Below are positions 61,826-64,000 of a stretch of 64,000 nucleotides of DNA, in pieces; within the stretch, counting starts at the first letter, position 1, and every line of letters starts with the position of its first letter. Source of the DNA: Pseudomonadota bacterium (GTDB lineage: Bacteria; Pseudomonadota; Gammaproteobacteria; Xanthomonadales; Xanthomonadaceae); the NCBI GenBank assembly GCA_018240435.1, contig JAFEFT010000015.1, forward strand, positions 18,439 through 82,438, written 5' to 3'. The notes beneath the pieces were generated by a model. The model was not told the DNA's origin. It made no database searches and worked only from the letters and a program-made list of their open reading frames with translations. The translations under genes and the position numbers were made by a program.

Positions 61826-63939
61826 GCCGCGTGCACTCCCGCCGTACTGAGCATCTCCTTGAGGGCTTTTGTAGAGTTGTTGGCGGCTGACTCCGCTGCG
61901 ACCAATTCCCTGATCGCAACCGACAGGGGCTTGGTATTCTCCGGCTCGAAGGTATCTACGTAACGTGGCAGGTTGAGGTTGAACTCGTTCTCAGCAATCT
62001 CCTCCTGACCGACAAGAGTGAAGTAGCGTCGAGCTTCGTCTTCACTGCTGCAAATGCGCAGCAGGTCGGCGGATGCCTCCCGCAGGTGCGCGATCTCACG
62101 TTCGGCGGCCAGCCTGACCTCCTGCTCGCGGGCATCCCGATCTTCCTGCAGCTTGCCCAAGTCCTTGACCGCACGAGCTACCTGTTTGTGGCGGGCCTTA
62201 ATGGCGTCGATCAGCTTCTTGCGGGCGACATCGAATTTGGCCTTTGGGGTGACCAACTGGGTTTTTAGCGCTGCCTTTTCGCCACGCCCGGCAGCGTCAA
62301 TCTCACCTTCGATGCGTTCGACATCCGCTTGTAGCGGAGCCAGGGGGTGAAAGTAGGGATGCTCGGGCGTGATGGCATCCTTGACTGCTTGCTGCTTCAG
62401 GTCCAGCGCATCCAGCGCGGCCAGCTCGGCTTGCAGTCGTGACAGCGGCTCCAGCACCGGGCCGTAGGCGTCCTCGATGTCGGCCAAACGGGCATCACGC
62501 TGCTCCTCAACTTCGCGGATCAGTTGCGCCTCATGCTCCGGCACCAAACGTTGGGCGGTGGCCAAATCGCCGAAGGCGCGCCAAGGCACCAGGATTCGCA
62601 TCAGGTCCGAGGGACGCAGCAGGTTCTGCGGGTTTCCTTTCTGGAAATGTCGGGAGGCCCAGATCATCAGAATCTTGTTCTTGCGATCAGCAGGCTTGGC
62701 CTTGTTCAGCAGTACCAGACAGCCGGGCACGTTGTTGCCATAGAACAGCTTGCCCGGAAGCACGACGATGGCTTCGATCAAGTCGGCCTCGATGAAGCTG
62801 CGGCGAATCACGTACTCGGCATCGGCTTTCTGGTTCTGCCCATCTTCATCTTCGGTCTGTTCGGGCTGGCCACGGAACAACACGCCCTGTGACATCACCA
62901 CCATGCCCTGACCGCCAGTGCCAATGTCGGCGTCGGCGTCCTTAAGGGATTTGACGATCTGCTGCATCCAAGCCCAGTCGCCATTGCTGGCTGGCGGCAT
63001 GCCATGGGACAGGCGGCCGAACTTGTCACCCGCGGCCACGGTGTCGTAACCCCAGTCCTCCAGCGAGAAAGGCGGGTTCATGATGATTCGGTCGAACTGC
63101 TTGAGACGGTTTTCGGCGGTGACGTGACGCGGATCGCGCAGGCTGTCGCCCTGTTTGTGCTCCCACACTGGGATGCCATGCAGGATCATGTTGATGCGCG
63201 AGATGTTGTACGTGGCAACGTTGGATTCCTGACCGTGCAACTGCAATTGGCGCACGTCTCCGTCATGCTTTTTGACGTAGCGGATGCACTGCAGCAAAAG
63301 GCCACCCGAACCGCTGGCCCAATCACAGACGGACATACCCGCCTTGGGCTGCAACACCTCGGCCATCAGGAAGCCGACCTCTGCCGGGGTGTAGAACTCG
63401 CCGCTGGACTTGCCAGCCTTGCTGGCGAAGTTGCGGATCAGGTATTCGTATGCGTTGCCGAACAGGTCGTCAGAGACGTGTGCGCGATCGAAGGTCTGAC
63501 TGCCGAAGTGGTTTATGAGGTTGACCAGCTTGTCACGTGGCAGCTCGTCCTGCTTGTTGAAATCGATCTTTCCGGTCAGGATGCCGTCGAAGTTGTTCTG
63601 GCGGTGCGCGTTGGCCCGCTCGATGGCGAGCATGGCGTCATTCAATGCCTGTCCGAGCTGCGCCTTGGCTGTGCGCGCCACTGCTGCCCAAGTGGCAGCC
63701 TCGGGAACGATGAAGTGGTGATTCTGCGGGTCCCGCGCCAACAACAGGGCCTGATCCTGGGGTACGCCCGCCTTGGTCAGGGTCGCGACCTGGGCGCGGA
63801 CTTCCTCGTCGAAGCAGTCGCTGATGCGCTTGTAGAACAGCAGCGCGAACACATAGCCGCGAAATTCCGAGTGGTCGGCGTTGCCACGCAGGATGTCGGC
63901 GGCCTTGTCGAGGTAGCTTTCCAACTCGCCCTGGGTCAT
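61822..63939 (-). CDS. hsdM: Type I restriction-modification system methyltransferase subunit
   Basis: A 705-residue N6-adenine DNA methyltransferase subunit. The N-terminal HsdM domain (LDKAADILRGNADHSEFRGYVFALLFYKRISD) is followed by the AdoMet site CDWASGSGGLLLQC and the catalytic NPPF motif, with FYTPAEVGFLMAEVL between domains. A long helical C-terminal extension (about residues 510-700) is rich in Glu, Ala and Arg and likely a coiled coil, so the protein is longer than short HsdM types. All catalytic motifs are intact. Without a complete HsdS it cannot recognise its normal bipartite target. The 61 bases upstream in the window should contain the promoter. Confidence 0.93.
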   Translation of the reverse strand: MTQGELESYLDKAADILRGNADHSEFRGYVFALLFYKRISDCFDEEVRAQVATLTKAGVPQDQALLLARDPQNHHFIVPEAATWAAVARTAKAQLGQALNDAMLAIERANAHRQNNFDGILTGKIDFNKQDELPRDKLVNLINHFGSQTFDRAHVSDDLFGNAYEYLIRNFASKAGKSSGEFYTPAEVGFLMAEVLQPKAGMSVCDWASGSGGLLLQCIRYVKKHDGDVRQLQLHGQESNVATYNISRINMILHGIPVWEHKQGDSLRDPRHVTAENRLKQFDRIIMNPPFSLEDWGYDTVAAGDKFGRLSHGMPPASNGDWAWMQQIVKSLKDADADIGTGGQGMVVMSQGVLFRGQPEQTEDEDGQNQKADAEYVIRRSFIEADLIEAIVVLPGKLFYGNNVPGCLVLLNKAKPADRKNKILMIWASRHFQKGNPQNLLRPSDLMRILVPWRAFGDLATAQRLVPEHEAQLIREVEEQRDARLADIEDAYGPVLEPLSRLQAELAALDALDLKQQAVKDAITPEHPYFHPLAPLQADVERIEGEIDAAGRGEKAALKTQLVTPKAKFDVARKKLIDAIKARHKQVARAVKDLGKLQEDRDAREQEVRLAAEREIAHLREASADLLRICSSEDEARRYFTLVGQEEIAENEFNLNLPRYVDTFEPENTKPLSVAIRELVAAESAANNSTKALKEMLSTAGVHAA

Positions 63940-64000
63940 CCGCCGTGTGGGACGGATGACGATGGGGGATTCAAGGGGGAACCTCTCGAAACAGTGTTTT
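63940..64000. promoter_or_regulatory. Upstream region of hsdM, to the end of the window
   Basis: The last 61 bases precede the hsdM start on the minus strand. The G-rich stretches (GGGGGATTCAAGGGGGAAC on the plus strand) give no clear ribosome site. A promoter is expected here or just beyond the window, but no -35/-10 pair could be named. Confidence 0.3.

Overview
The window is high-GC chromosomal DNA of a gammaproteobacterium, most likely of the order Xanthomonadales (Rhodanobacteraceae or Lysobacteraceae type). This rests on the gene content (quinone-linked pyrD next to murB, pcm-like/tolC/waaA/lpxL, many GAF-GGDEF signalling proteins) and on the codon use. It is an inference, because no rRNA gene is present.

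Positions 1 to about 41300 are mostly ordinary chromosome with little free space. They hold two aldehyde dehydrogenases, pyrD-murB, an EamA transporter, a glutathione transferase, a receptor-like Ser/Thr kinase, ispG divergent from xseA, and two related c-di-GMP proteins. An ECF sigma factor follows with its probable anti-sigma partner, then a yigZ gene coupled to an ABC exporter, and OPT, NhaD-type and CorC/HlyC-type membrane proteins. Next come an RND efflux operon with a divergent TetR regulator and an envelope block (isoaspartate methyltransferase-like, TolC, WaaA, LpxL). Inside this backbone, a small DUF4160-DUF2442 module sits at the 3' end of the RND gene between duplicated copies of that gene's last codons.

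From about 41600 to the end the window is an accessory island. Its left side has an orphan RelB-type antitoxin, then a sequence like the 3' end of tmRNA followed by a terminator and imperfect direct repeats, which looks like an old integration site. The island then carries a DUF1778-GNAT toxin-antitoxin operon with a third PrlF-tail gene and a complete IS21-family element inserted in or beside a DUF3489 gene. After these come a ParDE pair, an operon of a YgjP-like metallopeptidase and a primase-helicase of the TOTE type, and a secreted Rhs protein ending in a glucosaminidase-like domain with two exported candidate immunity proteins. The right side holds a frameshifted XRE regulator, two unknown divergent genes, a truncated IS21 transposase and a damaged type I restriction locus in which hsdS is fused to a fragment of hsdR.

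The island reads as a defence and conflict cluster worn by IS insertion and deletion. No integrase is seen in the window, so the island's far end probably lies beyond position 64000. The best candidates for new biology are the peptidase/primase-helicase operon, the Rhs effector with its exported partners, the three-gene toxin-antitoxin operon, the divergent pair of small acidic paralogues at 38967-39562, and the kinase fused to an LprI-like extracellular domain.
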